DNA of 64,000 bases from Novosphingobium sp. 9. GTDB taxonomy: Bacteria > Pseudomonadota > Alphaproteobacteria > Sphingomonadales > Sphingomonadaceae. This document shows positions 10,779-19,583 of this stretch, in pieces; the stretch's first letter is position 1, and the number at the start of each line of letters is the position of its first letter. Under the pieces are notes generated by a model. The model did not search any database, was not told the origin of the DNA, and was given only the letters and a program-made list of their open reading frames with translations. The stretch covers positions 2,418,501 through 2,482,500 of the forward strand of contig NZ_CP022707.1 of the NCBI RefSeq assembly GCF_025340265.1. The letters run 5' to 3'. Both the position numbers and the translations under genes were made by a program.

Positions 10779-12458
10779 ATGACGATGCTGAAAGACCCTT
10801 CGGTCAAGTACCGCCCCTTCCCGCAGATCGACCTGCCGGATCGCAAGTGGCCCTCCGCGGTCATCACCAAGGCCCCGCGCTGGCTCTCCACCGATCTGCG
10901 TGACGGCAATCAGGCGCTGATCGACCCGATGGGCGCGGAAAAGAAGAACCGCTTCTTCGATCTGCTCGTGAAGGTCGGCCTCAAGGAGATCGAGGTCGGT
11001 TTCCCGAGCGCCGGTGCAACCGAGTTCGACTTCATTCGCGGGCTGGTCGACAACAACCGCATCCCCGAAGACGTGATGGTCCAGGTGCTGACGCAGTCGC
11101 GCGAAGACCTGATCACCCGCTCGTTCGAGAGCCTGGCGGGCGTGCACGCTGCGATCGTCCACCTCTACAACGCCGTCTCGCCGCTGTGGCGCCAGGTTGT
11201 GTTCGGGATGGAAAAGCCCGAGATCAAGCAGATCGCCGTCAACGGCGCCAAGGTCATGCGCGATCAGGCCGCAAAGTATCCGCAGACCGACTGGCACTTC
11301 CAGTATTCGCCCGAGACGTTCTCGACCGCCGAACTCGATTTCTCGATCGAATGCTGCGCAGCCGTGATGGACGTGTTCCAGCCGACGCCGGAAAAGCCGA
11401 TCATTCTCAATCTGCCCGCGACGGTCGAGGCGGCGACGCCGAACGTCTATGCCGACCAGATCGAGTATTTCTGCCGCCATCTGCCGAACCGCGAATCGGC
11501 GGTCATCAGCCTGCACACCCACAACGATCGCGGCACCGGTGTCGCGGCGGCGGAACTGGGCCTGATGGCCGGGGCTGACCGCGTGGAAGGCTGCCTGTTC
11601 GGCAATGGCGAGCGTACCGGCAACTGCTGCCTCGTGACCGTCGGCCTCAACATGTACACGCAGGGCGTCGACCCCGAACTGGACTTCTCGGACATCGACG
11701 AGGTGATCCAGACGGTCGAATACTGCAACCAGCTGAAGGTCGCCGAACGCCATCCCTACGGCGGCGAACTGGTGTTCACCGCGTTCTCCGGCTCGCATCA
11801 GGATGCGATCAAGAAGGGCTTCGCCGCGCAGGAAACCCGCAACGACGAACTCTGGGCCGTGCCTTACCTGCCGATCGACCCTGCTGATCTCGGCCGCAGC
11901 TACGAAGCGGTGATCCGTGTCAACTCGCAGTCCGGCAAGGGCGGTTTCGCCTGGGTAATCGAGCAGGATCAGGGCCTCAAGCTGCCCAAGCGCATGCAGG
12001 CGCACTTCTCGCGCCATGTGCAGGATCTCGCCGACGAACTGGGCCGCGAACTGCAGGCAGGCGACATCTGGGACGTGTTCCGCAAGGCCTATCGCCTCGA
12101 CGATCCGCAGCGCTTCAAGCTCATCAACTGGGATGAAGCCCGCGCCGCCGACGGCAGCCGCGTATTCGCTGGCACCATCGGTGTCGACGGACAGGAACAG
12201 TCGGTCTCGGGACGTGGCAAGGGCCTGATCTCCTCGGTGACGGCGACGCTGGCAGAAAGCTTCGGCATCCACATCGACGTGCGCGACTATGCCGAGCATT
12301 CGATGGGCAAGAACTCGGACGCCAACGCGGCGGCCTATGTCGAGTGCGTCACGCCCTCGGGCCAGGTAATCTGGGGCGTGGGCATCGACGAGGACGTCGC
12401 CACAGCCAGCGTGCGCGCCGTGCTGAGCGCGGCCAACGCGGTAATCGCCGAAGCCTGA
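10779..12458 (+). CDS. leuA: 2-isopropylmalate synthase (LeuA type 2)
   Basis: Condenses acetyl-CoA with 2-oxoisovalerate in the first committed step of leucine synthesis. Length is 559 aa, matching the longer LeuA2 class. The catalytic TIM-barrel starts with STDLRDGNQALIDPM near residue 36 and includes EIEVGFPSAGATEFDF. The metal-binding HTHNDRG lies near 245, followed by DRVEGCLFGNGERTGN. The C-terminal part contains the LeuA dimer allosteric domain with AYVECVTPSGQVIWGVG. It follows the candidate leader peptide and precedes a strong terminator. Confidence 0.95.
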   Translation: MTMLKDPSVKYRPFPQIDLPDRKWPSAVITKAPRWLSTDLRDGNQALIDPMGAEKKNRFFDLLVKVGLKEIEVGFPSAGATEFDFIRGLVDNNRIPEDVMVQVLTQSREDLITRSFESLAGVHAAIVHLYNAVSPLWRQVVFGMEKPEIKQIAVNGAKVMRDQAAKYPQTDWHFQYSPETFSTAELDFSIECCAAVMDVFQPTPEKPIILNLPATVEAATPNVYADQIEYFCRHLPNRESAVISLHTHNDRGTGVAAAELGLMAGADRVEGCLFGNGERTGNCCLVTVGLNMYTQGVDPELDFSDIDEVIQTVEYCNQLKVAERHPYGGELVFTAFSGSHQDAIKKGFAAQETRNDELWAVPYLPIDPADLGRSYEAVIRVNSQSGKGGFAWVIEQDQGLKLPKRMQAHFSRHVQDLADELGRELQAGDIWDVFRKAYRLDDPQRFKLINWDEARAADGSRVFAGTIGVDGQEQSVSGRGKGLISSVTATLAESFGIHIDVRDYAEHSMGKNSDANAAAYVECVTPSGQVIWGVGIDEDVATASVRAVLSAANAVIAEA

Positions 12459-12480
12459 TCTCCAATACGGTTCCATGTGG

Positions 12481-12517
12481 AAGGCCCGTCCGTGCAGCAG
12501 CGCGGACGGGCCTTTTT
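12481..12517 (+). terminator. Rho-independent terminator of leuA
   Basis: A perfect 12-bp stem (AAGGCCCGTCCG at 12481-12492 and CGGACGGGCCTT at 12503-12514) with a 10-nt loop runs into T5. It lies 22 bp downstream of leuA. Confidence 0.9.
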
Positions 12518-12568
12518 ACGTATACGTCAACCACACTCGACAGCCCGACAGACCAGCGCTAGAAGCGA

Positions 12569-12586
12569 TTTAATCGAACGATTAAA
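12569..12586. promoter_or_regulatory. Palindromic operator before nitronate monooxygenase
   Basis: TTTAATCG-AA-CGATTAAA is an inverted repeat with perfect 8-bp arms, ending 11 bp before the start codon. It is AT-rich in a GC-rich background. The shape fits a dimeric TetR- or MarR-type repressor site. No such regulator gene is adjacent, so the binding protein is unknown. Confidence 0.5.
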
Positions 12587-12597
12587 AAGGTCAGAGG

Positions 12598-13538
12598 ATG
12601 CCCCTTCCCGCCTGCCTGGCGAACCTGCGCCTGCCCGTGATCGGGGCACCGCTGTTCATCGTTTCCGGTCCCGATCTGGTGATCGCGCAAGTTCGCTCCG
12701 GGATCGTCGGCAGTTTTCCGGCGCTCAACGCCCGCCCTGCCAGTCAGCTCGATGAATGGCTTTACCGGATCGAGGAAGAGACACAGGGCTGCTCGGCGCC
12801 GTTTGCGGTCAACCTGATCGTCCATCGCTCCAACACCCGGCTGGAGGAAGACCTTGCGCTGCTGGAACGCCACAAGGTGCCTCTGGTCATCACATCGCTC
12901 GGCGCGAACACGGAGGTCAATGCTGCGGTGCACGGTTGGGGCGGCGTGGTCCTGCACGATGTGATCGACGACCGCTTTGCCCGCAAGGCCGTGGAGAAAG
13001 GTGCCGATGGCCTGATCGCAGTCGCCGCAGGAGCAGGCGGACACGCCGGGCGTCAAAGCCCGTTCGCGCTGGTGCAGGAAATCCGCCAATGGTTCGACGG
13101 ACCGCTGGCCCTGTCCGGCGCCATCGCCAACGGGCGCGCCATACTCGCCGCCAGGGCACTGGGGGCCGACTTTGCCTATATCGGCAGTCCGTGGATCGCC
13201 ACGCGCGAGGCACAAGCGAGCGAGGCCTACAAGCAGGCCATCGTCGAGGGACGGGCGGCCGATATCGTCAACTCCAGCCTCTTCACCGGGGTCCATGGCA
13301 ACTATCTGCGCCCTCGATACTGGCCGCCGGACTCGATCCCGACCGCCTGCCCGAAGGCGATGCAGCAACGATGGACTTCGGATCAGGCGGAAATACCGCA
13401 GCCAAGGCCTGGAAGGACATTTGGGGCGCAGGACAAGGCATCGGCGCGGTCGATGCCATCACCACCGTCTCGGAGCGCGTGAAGCGCCTGGAGGCGGAAT
13501 ATCAATCTGCCCGCGACGCTCTGATCGGCATGGCCTGA
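12598..13538 (+). CDS. Nitronate monooxygenase (2-nitropropane dioxygenase family), frameshifted
   Basis: FMN-dependent TIM-barrel enzyme oxidising alkyl nitronates; some relatives are enoyl-ACP reductases. Visible motifs are LPVIGAPLFIVSGP near residue 12, the FMN/substrate block GAGGHAGRQSPFALV near 143, LSGAIANGRAILAARALGADFAYIGS near 175, and SSLFTGVHGNYLRP. After NYLRP the frame breaks. The expected continuation SILAAGLDPDRLPEGDAA is in another frame and runs to a stop at 13538. One extra C in the CCC at 13311-13313 restores ~313 aa. As read, frame 1 ends at 13482. The 3' end overlaps the convergent AHH gene by 37 bp. Confidence 0.85.
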
Positions 13539-14086
13539 GGAACAAACGAAGCCAGCGGATCGGCCTGCGGCCATTCGGTTGCCGACCACAGCATATCCAC
13601 CATTGCGTCCAGATCGGCAAAGGCAGCGCTCCCCGGAAGCCTGTCATGCCGGTTCAGCCGCAAGCTGCGCCGTTCATGCGTCAACAGATACCGCCTCAGC
13701 GCGCGCTGCAAAAGATCGATACGCATCCGCAAAGCGACATCCGCCCGTTCGGGATCGAGACGACGCGATATCGCCCACTGCACCTCGATCTGTCCGACAC
13801 GTTCGGTGACCAACTGCGTATAACTGCGGTGCGGCCCCCGATGAAGCGGCAATCCCGAACGCAGTGCGGCCTGCTCATGACAGGGCAGCAACAGTCCGTT
13901 GCGACGGAAGTCTTCGAACCGCATCCGATGCCCTTCCATCGCCGCGAACATGGGACCGAACACCGTTCGATTGAGAAGTTGCCGTGGCAGGAGATGGTGC
14001 CGCTGCAAACCTGCATCGAAGTCCGGTCGTCCGCGACAATTGACCGAACGAAACGGCAGATGCGTGCGCGAAACTATGGATCCCAC
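13502..14086 (-). CDS. AHH-type HNH/Endo VII superfamily nuclease domain protein
   Basis: About 194 aa. LQRHHLLPRQLL near residue 26 carries the paired histidines of the AHH fold, and GLPLHRGPHRSYTQLVTERV near 70 supplies the second conserved His block. Both together are characteristic of AHH nucleases. The rest is helical and Arg/Leu-rich. GTG at 14086 follows the stop of the upstream DUF4261-like gene by 5 nt, suggesting translational coupling; no good ATG exists. AHH domains usually sit at the C terminus of polymorphic toxins, but here the domain is stand-alone with no signal peptide. Assignment is from motif recognition only. Confidence 0.65.
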   Translation of the reverse strand: MGSIVSRTHLPFRSVNCRGRPDFDAGLQRHHLLPRQLLNRTVFGPMFAAMEGHRMRFEDFRRNGLLLPCHEQAALRSGLPLHRGPHRSYTQLVTERVGQIEVQWAISRRLDPERADVALRMRIDLLQRALRRYLLTHERRSLRLNRHDRLPGSAAFADLDAMVDMLWSATEWPQADPLASFVPQAMPIRASRAD

Positions 14087-14091
14087 GCCTG

Positions 14092-14901
14092 TCAGGTCTC
14101 GCGCCAGGCCCAGATCTGATTGGCGAACCGGGACGGCTCCAGATGCAACGTGGTGCCCTCGATCTCGATCCGTCGGGGCTGTTGCAGGCGACTTTCCCGG
14201 ACCAGAAGATCGATAACGCGCACTGCTAGCTTGATCGCTGCCGACGCAGGCTCCCCTCTCGTCCCTGAAGCTGCAACTCCTGCCCTGTGAAATGCGCCAG
14301 TCCCCGGCTTGCGACACTGCCATCGGATGCCACAGCAATCGCCGTCAGCCCCAATACCGGAAACGCGCCGCCTCCCAGCCAGTTCATGACGATACGGGCG
14401 AAATAGCTTGGATCCATCAACGTTTCTGCCGGCCCCCAGCCCACCGCAACGACGGGCAGCCGCAAGGCCAGGTCTGCCGCAAGCCCCAACATCGCCCGAA
14501 GGATGGGCAACAATGTCGCACCCGATGCGATATGGGGCCCTGGCCCAGGACCAGACATTCGGTCGTGCCCGGCACATTGCCAGCAGCAAATCCGAGGTGG
14601 AAAGCAGCATCGGCGACATCAACGCCAACTCTGGGAGACAGCCCGGACAGATCGAAGGTCAATCCGCTGGCCAGCAGTTCCACCCACCCCCCGTCCTGCG
14701 CGCGATGCGAGACACGCGCGACGACCTGACCAACCGCCTCATCGTCAAGAAAGCCTTCCAGCGCATCGGCATCCGGGCGCTGACCTGCTGAAAAATGCAG
14801 CGTGACAACACCGCGCCCCACACGCCCGGCATCGCCAGAAGAGGCGGCAGCAAGATCAGCTGTTGTTCGCTCGTCCAGAATGTCGCTCCCTCCTCCGCCA
14901 T
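14092..14901 (-). pseudogene. DUF4261-like hypothetical protein, three frameshifts
   Basis: One protein of ~272 aa can be assembled across three frames. It begins MAEEGATFWTSEQQLILLPP (ATG 14901), continues LHFSAGQRPDADALEGFLDD, then PHIASGATLLPILRAMLG and VVAVGWGPAETLMDPSYF, and ends RFANQIWAWRET. The WG plus later GLxxFxGxEL pattern resembles DUF4261, which I assign tentatively. Breaks fall at the C-run 14816-14819, the G-run 14534-14537 and the C-run 14253-14256; one extra base in each restores the frame. Either a decaying gene or a sequencing artefact is possible. It ends 5 nt before the AHH nuclease start. Confidence 0.5.
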
Positions 14902-15009
14902 CTTCAATAGGCCCTAAATCAGACCTCGCGTCGAGTCCCGTAGATGGTAAACGCAACACAAAGCTTGCGTGCTTGGCGACAGGGGCAGAACTGGTCTAAC
15001 CGCGTACTT

Positions 15010-16799
15010 ATGGCATCGCGATCTGCATCCGCCGTTTTCGGCGTCGAACGCTCACTCTCCAGCAAGGCATGGCGCTGGCGGGGGGCAACATGGACCTCAG
15101 CGACGGCCCTGCCGGGCTGAACGACGATATCGTCACCCAGCTCCTGCTCTCGCGCGGTGTTCCGCGCGAGGATATCGAGCGCCACCGTAATCCTGCCCTC
15201 AATGCCTTTCTGCCCGACCCCTCGCACTTTCGCGACATGGATGCGGCTGCAGAACGATTGGCAAAGGCGGTCGTCTCTGGTGAAACGATCACGGTCTACG
15301 GCGACTATGACGTCGACGGTGCCACCAGCGCGGCCCTGCTGATCCTGTTCCTTCGTGAGTTGGGCATCGATGCACGGTACTATATCCCTGACCGCCTGCT
15401 CGAAGGGTACGGCCCCTCCGGCGAAGCGCTGGTGAAGATCGCAGGCGAAGGCTCCAGCCTGATCGTCACCGTGGACTGCGGCGCAATGGCGCACGAAGCG
15501 CTGGAGATGGCCCACGAAGCCAAAGTCGACGTCATCGTGGTCGACCATCATAAATGCTCGCCACAGCTTCCCCGTGCCGCTGCGCTGGTCAATCCGAACC
15601 GGCTGGACGAAAGCGACCTCGGCGCCGAGCACGGCCACCTTGCGGCAGTGGGGGTCGCCTTCCTGCTTGTCATTGCGACCCGGCGAGCACTGGAACGACA
15701 GGGCTATTTCGGGACGCGTCGCAAGCCGAATCCGAAAGTCCTGCTGGACCTTGTTGCGCTGGGCACCGTGGCGGACGTCGCATCGCTGCATGGCCTCAAC
15801 CGCGCACTGGTGGCAGAGGGGCTGAAGATCATGGCCGGACGCCGCAACATCGGCATGTCCGCGCTGATCGACGCAAGCCGTCTCAATCGCACGCCGACCT
15901 GCTCCGACCTTGGCTTCGCGCTCGGCCCGCGCATCAATGCGGGCGGACGCGTAGGCGAATCGACACTGGGCGTGCGCCTGCTGACCACCACGGACGCCGA
16001 GGAAGCGCGCGACATCGCCGCCCAGCTCTCCCGTCTCAACGACGAGCGCCGGGCTATCGAGCAGGCGGTGCAGGAAGCAGCCGAGATGCAGCTTGCTGCG
16101 CAGCATAACCGGGCCGTGGTGGTGGTCTCCGGAGCCGGCTGGCATCCGGGCGTCATCGGCATCGTCGCGGGGCGCATCAAGGAAAAGACCGGCAAGCCCA
16201 CGCTCGTCATCGCCATGGACGCGGACGAGGCCGGTAACGGCAAAGGGTCCGGCCGCTCGATCGCGGGCGTGGACCTGGGGGCGGCGATCATCGCTGCCCG
16301 CGAGGCCGGGCTGCTGGTCGCCGGTGGCGGCCATGCCATGGCGGCGGGGCTGACCGTGGCCGCAGACAAACTCGACGCCTTGTCCGAATGGCTCGACGAG
16401 CGACTGGCAGCCGATGTGGCGCGAGCCTCTGCCAGCCAGACCGTTTCGCTCGATCTCGCGCTGGCGCCCGGCGGCCTTACCCCTTCGCTGGTGGAGACGC
16501 TGGAGAGCGCTGGCCCCTACGGCATGGGCTGGCCCGGCCCGCGCGTCGCGGTCGGTCCTGTGCGGATCGTGAAGGCAGACGTGGTCGGTGCGGACCACCT
16601 GCGCCTGATCGTCAGCGGACAGGATGGCTCCCGCTTCAAGGCGATGGCTTTCCGCGCCGCCGAAAGCGACATGGGGCAGGCCTTGCTCCATGCCGCGCAA
16701 GGCCGCCGGCTGTGGCTCGCAGGCCGCGCGAAGATCGACGACTGGGGCAGCCGCCCCGCTGCCGAACTGCACCTTGATGACGCCGCCTTTCTGGACTGA
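15010..16799 (+). CDS. recJ: Single-stranded-DNA-specific exonuclease RecJ, N-terminal frameshift
   Basis: 5'-3' ssDNA exonuclease of the DHH phosphoesterase family, acting in RecF-pathway and mismatch repair. Motifs are YGDYDVDGATSAALL near residue 95, VTVDCGAMAHEAL, VVDHHKCSPQLP (DHH) and, in DHHA1, the glycine-rich GGGHAMAAGLTV. The uninterrupted ORF starts only at 15069, but the family N terminus (GVERSLSSKAWRWRGG) lies in another frame from ATG 15010. One extra G in the G6 run at 15080-15085 joins them, giving ~596 aa. Two tRNA-Glu genes follow. Confidence 0.92.
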
Positions 16800-16902
16800 A
16801 TCTGCTTTTTTTCGCCTCGGTTAAATTATTTGAACATCGGGGGTTGACCACCTGCCAGACCACCGGTAGAGGGCCGGTCCTGCCTCCGGCGCAGCACGGA
16901 AT

Positions 16903-16978
16903 GGCCCCATCGTCTAGCGGTCTAGGACGTCGCCCTTTCACGGCGAAAACACGGGTTCGAGTCCCGTTGGGGTCACCA
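16903..16978 (+). tRNA. tRNA-Glu (anticodon TTC)
   Basis: 76 nt with encoded CCA. The acceptor GGCCCCA pairs with TGGGGTC (one G:T). The anticodon stem TCGCC/GGCGA encloses loop CTTTCAC, giving TTC. The T arm contains GGTTCGAGTCC. D-loop segment is TCTAGCGGTCTAGGA. Confidence 0.96.
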
Positions 16979-17015
16979 TCCGGCACTGCGCCGGGAGGCA
17001 GTTAAATGGCTTAAC

Positions 17016-17090
17016 GGCCCCTTCGTCTAGCGGTTAGGACGCGGCCCTCTCACGGCTGAAACACGAGTTCGATTCTCGTAGGGGTCACCA
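17016..17090 (+). tRNA. tRNA-Glu (anticodon CTC)
   Basis: 75 nt with encoded CCA. The acceptor GGCCCCT pairs with AGGGGTC. The anticodon loop CTCTCAC gives CTC. It lies 37 bp after the other tRNA-Glu, so the two isoacceptors probably share a transcript; the body is closely similar, implying duplication. Confidence 0.95.
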
Positions 17091-17269
17091 TTTTCCTTCG
17101 CACTATCCGGAAGATCAAATCTTCCTTTCGCGAAGCCCTTCATCCTTCATGATGGTCTGTTTATCAAACTTGCGTCCATACGGCGCGAGCCTGACACTCG
17201 CGCGAATTTTCCGGCGTCAGGAAGACCTCCAGCGAATCCACAGGACAGTGGAAAGCCTGCCTGGACGAA

Positions 17270-18647
17270 TCAGGGATTCGATTCGGCCAGCGGCAGCGTG
17301 ATGCTCGCCACGATCCCCCCCCTCGCGATTTTCCAACGACACATCGCCGCCCAGCAGCCGTGCCTGTGCCCGTGCGATCGCAAGCCCCAGGCCCGTACCG
17401 CCGGTCAGGCGGGAGCGGCTCTGCTCGGCGCGCGCGAAGGGCTCGAACATGCGTTCGATCTGATCGGGTGCGATGCCCGGCCCCTCGTCGCTGACCCGGA
17501 TTTCCAGAACGCTCTGCGCCGTGTGACAGTCGATTCTGGCGAAACCGCCGTACTTGATGGCATTCTCCAGCAGATTGCCGACACATCGGGCCAGCGCGTC
17601 AGGGCGCGTGCGCAGCACCAGACCACTCGTTTTGCCGAGATCGACGTCCGCGCCCATGTCCACTGCGTCGGCGACGATACTGGCGAGCAGTGAGTCGATA
17701 TCGACCATCGACCATGGCTCTTCGCTGCGTTCGCTGCGCGCCAGCATCAGGCCTTCGCGCACAATCGCCTGCATCATCGCCACATCGGCTTCCAGACGCG
17801 CCCGCACGACCGGGTCTTCCACATCGTCGAGACGCAACTGCATGCGGGTGAGCGGCGTCTGGAGATCGTGGCTGATCGCCGCCAGCATCGCAGTGCGCTG
17901 GCGATGCCCCTCGCTGACGCGATGCTGCATCATGTTGAACGTCGCGATCGCGGTGCGCACTTCCAGCGGCCCCGCCTCGGGCAGCGGCGACGGCTCGGCA
18001 TTGACTGAAAACGCCTCGGTCGCGCGAGTCAACTGGCGCAGCGGCTTGATCGTCAGCAACGTCACCAGCGTCACCAGCGAAGCGCTGAGCACGATCACGA
18101 TGCCCAGCAGGATCGGGTCGATCAGATCCTGACGGCGGCTGAGATATTCGGGCAGACCGATCGTCAGCAAACGGCGCTTGCCGTGGGGATCGACAAAGCG
18201 GATCAGCCAGCAGTCGGGCACCGATCCCCAGCCCTGCGATCCGCCGGGCTGATCGTCGGACTGCCCCGCCGGGAAGCAGTAGCTGCGCGGCATCACCTCG
18301 CCCACGGCCCACGCATCCGTGCCCAGCGAGGCCTGCAAAAGCGCGGTGATGGCCTTGTCCGGCTGCATGACGTGGCCATCCGGCATGACCAGCCGAACAT
18401 GGCGGACAAGCCCCGATTGCAACAACTGCTCGGTTGCTGCCGGAGCCACGCCAAGCCGCTCCCGAATGTCATGGGTGTTGCTGGCGACGCTCTCCATCCG
18501 CAGGCGCGTGATCTTGATCCGGTGAGCCTGCTCCGCCAGCGTCAGCGAGAGGCCCGCCACCAGTGCGACGACGACTGTCAGCAACACCGCCAGCCGCCCC
18601 GCCAGCGAGGACCAGATCCATCGCAGCGGCCGCGCGATACGCTTCAT
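17270..18647 (-). CDS. Sensor histidine kinase of an OmpR-type two-component system, C-terminal frame break
   Basis: Membrane sensor kinase next to an RND operon. A first membrane helix (near residues 15-35), a periplasmic sensing region with PDCWLIRFVDPHGKRRLL, a second helix near 165-190 and a HAMP segment precede the kinase core. The H-box is AISHDLQTPLTRMQL, the N-box NLLENAIKYG, G1 DEGPGIAPDQ, and G2 RLTGGTGLGLAIARAQA. After SLENREGG the frame leaves the family C terminus; removing one G (or adding two) in the G8 run (C8 at 17315-17322) yields IVASITLPLAESNP and a stop at 17270. As read it continues to 17217. Its start overlaps the regulator stop (ATGA). Confidence 0.88.
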
Positions 18648-19363
18648 TCGAACCGCACGGTCGTCGCGAAGACATAGCCTTCGTTGCGCATGGTGAAGAT
18701 CAGCCCTTCGTCGGCACCTGCTGCGACCAGTTTCTGGCGCAGGCGACTGATCTGCAACACGATGGACCTGTCGACCGCCACCGTCGCCTTGCGTTCGGGC
18801 AGCAGCGCTTCCTTGGAGAGGACCCGGTTGGGGTTGTCGACGAAGCGCTCCAGCAGCCGGAATTCGGCGGAGGAGAGGATCACCAGCCGGCCGTCCGCAG
18901 CGATCAGCCGACGCCCGATCAGGTCCAGCCGCCAGTCCCCGAAGATCGCGAACCGCACGTTGCGCGGGCGGCCGCTCGGCAAAGTACTGAACCGCTGCAC
19001 AAGCTTGCGCACGCGGGCCAGCACCTCGCGAAAATCGAAAGGCTTGGTCACGTAATCGTCGGCGCCGAGTTCGAGGCCGAGCACGCGATCGACGGTGCTG
19101 TCGCGCGCCGTCACCATGATGATGACACCGGCATAGCCTTCCGCACGAAGCTGTGTGCACAAGCTGAGGCCGTCCCCGTCGGGAAGGTTCAGGTCGAGAA
19201 TGATGATGCCGATCGCGTCCTCGGACACCGCCTGCCGAATTTCGGCGACATTGCCTGCCGTGCGTACGGCGAACCCCTCGCGCACGAAGCGTGAGGCCAT
19301 CATCTCGCGGATGTCCTCATCGTCGTCTGCAACCAGTATCAAGGCATTTGCGGGGTCGGGCAT
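18644..19363 (-). CDS. OmpR-family response regulator
   Basis: 239 aa. The receiver domain has the acidic pocket ADDDED, the phospho-acceptor in ILDLNLPDGDG near residue 56 and the lysine in VTKPFDF. The C-terminal winged helix includes LSSAEFRLLERFVDNPNRVLS. ATG 19363 is preferred because GAAGG lies 10 nt upstream; ATG 19372 is possible. It is divergent from the RND efflux operon, which it probably controls together with the kinase encoded immediately downstream. Confidence 0.92.
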   Translation of the reverse strand: MPDPANALILVADDDEDIREMMASRFVREGFAVRTAGNVAEIRQAVSEDAIGIIILDLNLPDGDGLSLCTQLRAEGYAGVIIMVTARDSTVDRVLGLELGADDYVTKPFDFREVLARVRKLVQRFSTLPSGRPRNVRFAIFGDWRLDLIGRRLIAADGRLVILSSAEFRLLERFVDNPNRVLSKEALLPERKATVAVDRSIVLQISRLRQKLVAAGADEGLIFTMRNEGYVFATTVRFE

Positions 19364-19434
19364 GTCCTGCATGCCTTCGGCTATAGGCCCCGCGATATCC
19401 CGCCGCCAGCCTGCCCTCCGCCGCTGAGATATTT

Positions 19435-19454
19435 CGAGACAAAGCGAGAAAGCG
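19435..19454. promoter_or_regulatory. Tandem 10-bp direct repeat between regulator and efflux operon
   Basis: CGAGACAAAG (19435-19444) is followed immediately by CGAGAAAGCG (19445-19454). Ten-bp-spaced half sites are typical for OmpR-family regulators, and the site lies in the 220-bp divergent region. Function is inferred from spacing and location. Confidence 0.35.
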
Positions 19455-19583
19455 GGAGACCAGCCGAGACGCCCCGATCCTGTCCCTGCCCCGCGAAGCG
19501 ACGCTATCGCCTTTGCGCAAATGGTCCGGCGAGTGCCTGCCATGCGCCTCTCGCGCGTGCCCTCGCCCTTCGTGGAGTGCATC

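Noticed and set aside
10749..12476. 575-codon ORF opposite leuA
   Set aside because: Antisense to a gene with clear catalytic motifs; no family features.
12756..13538. Separate second gene overlapping nitronate monooxygenase
   Set aside because: Only its last ~75 residues look like protein, and they are the displaced C terminus of the enzyme after a one-base frame break.
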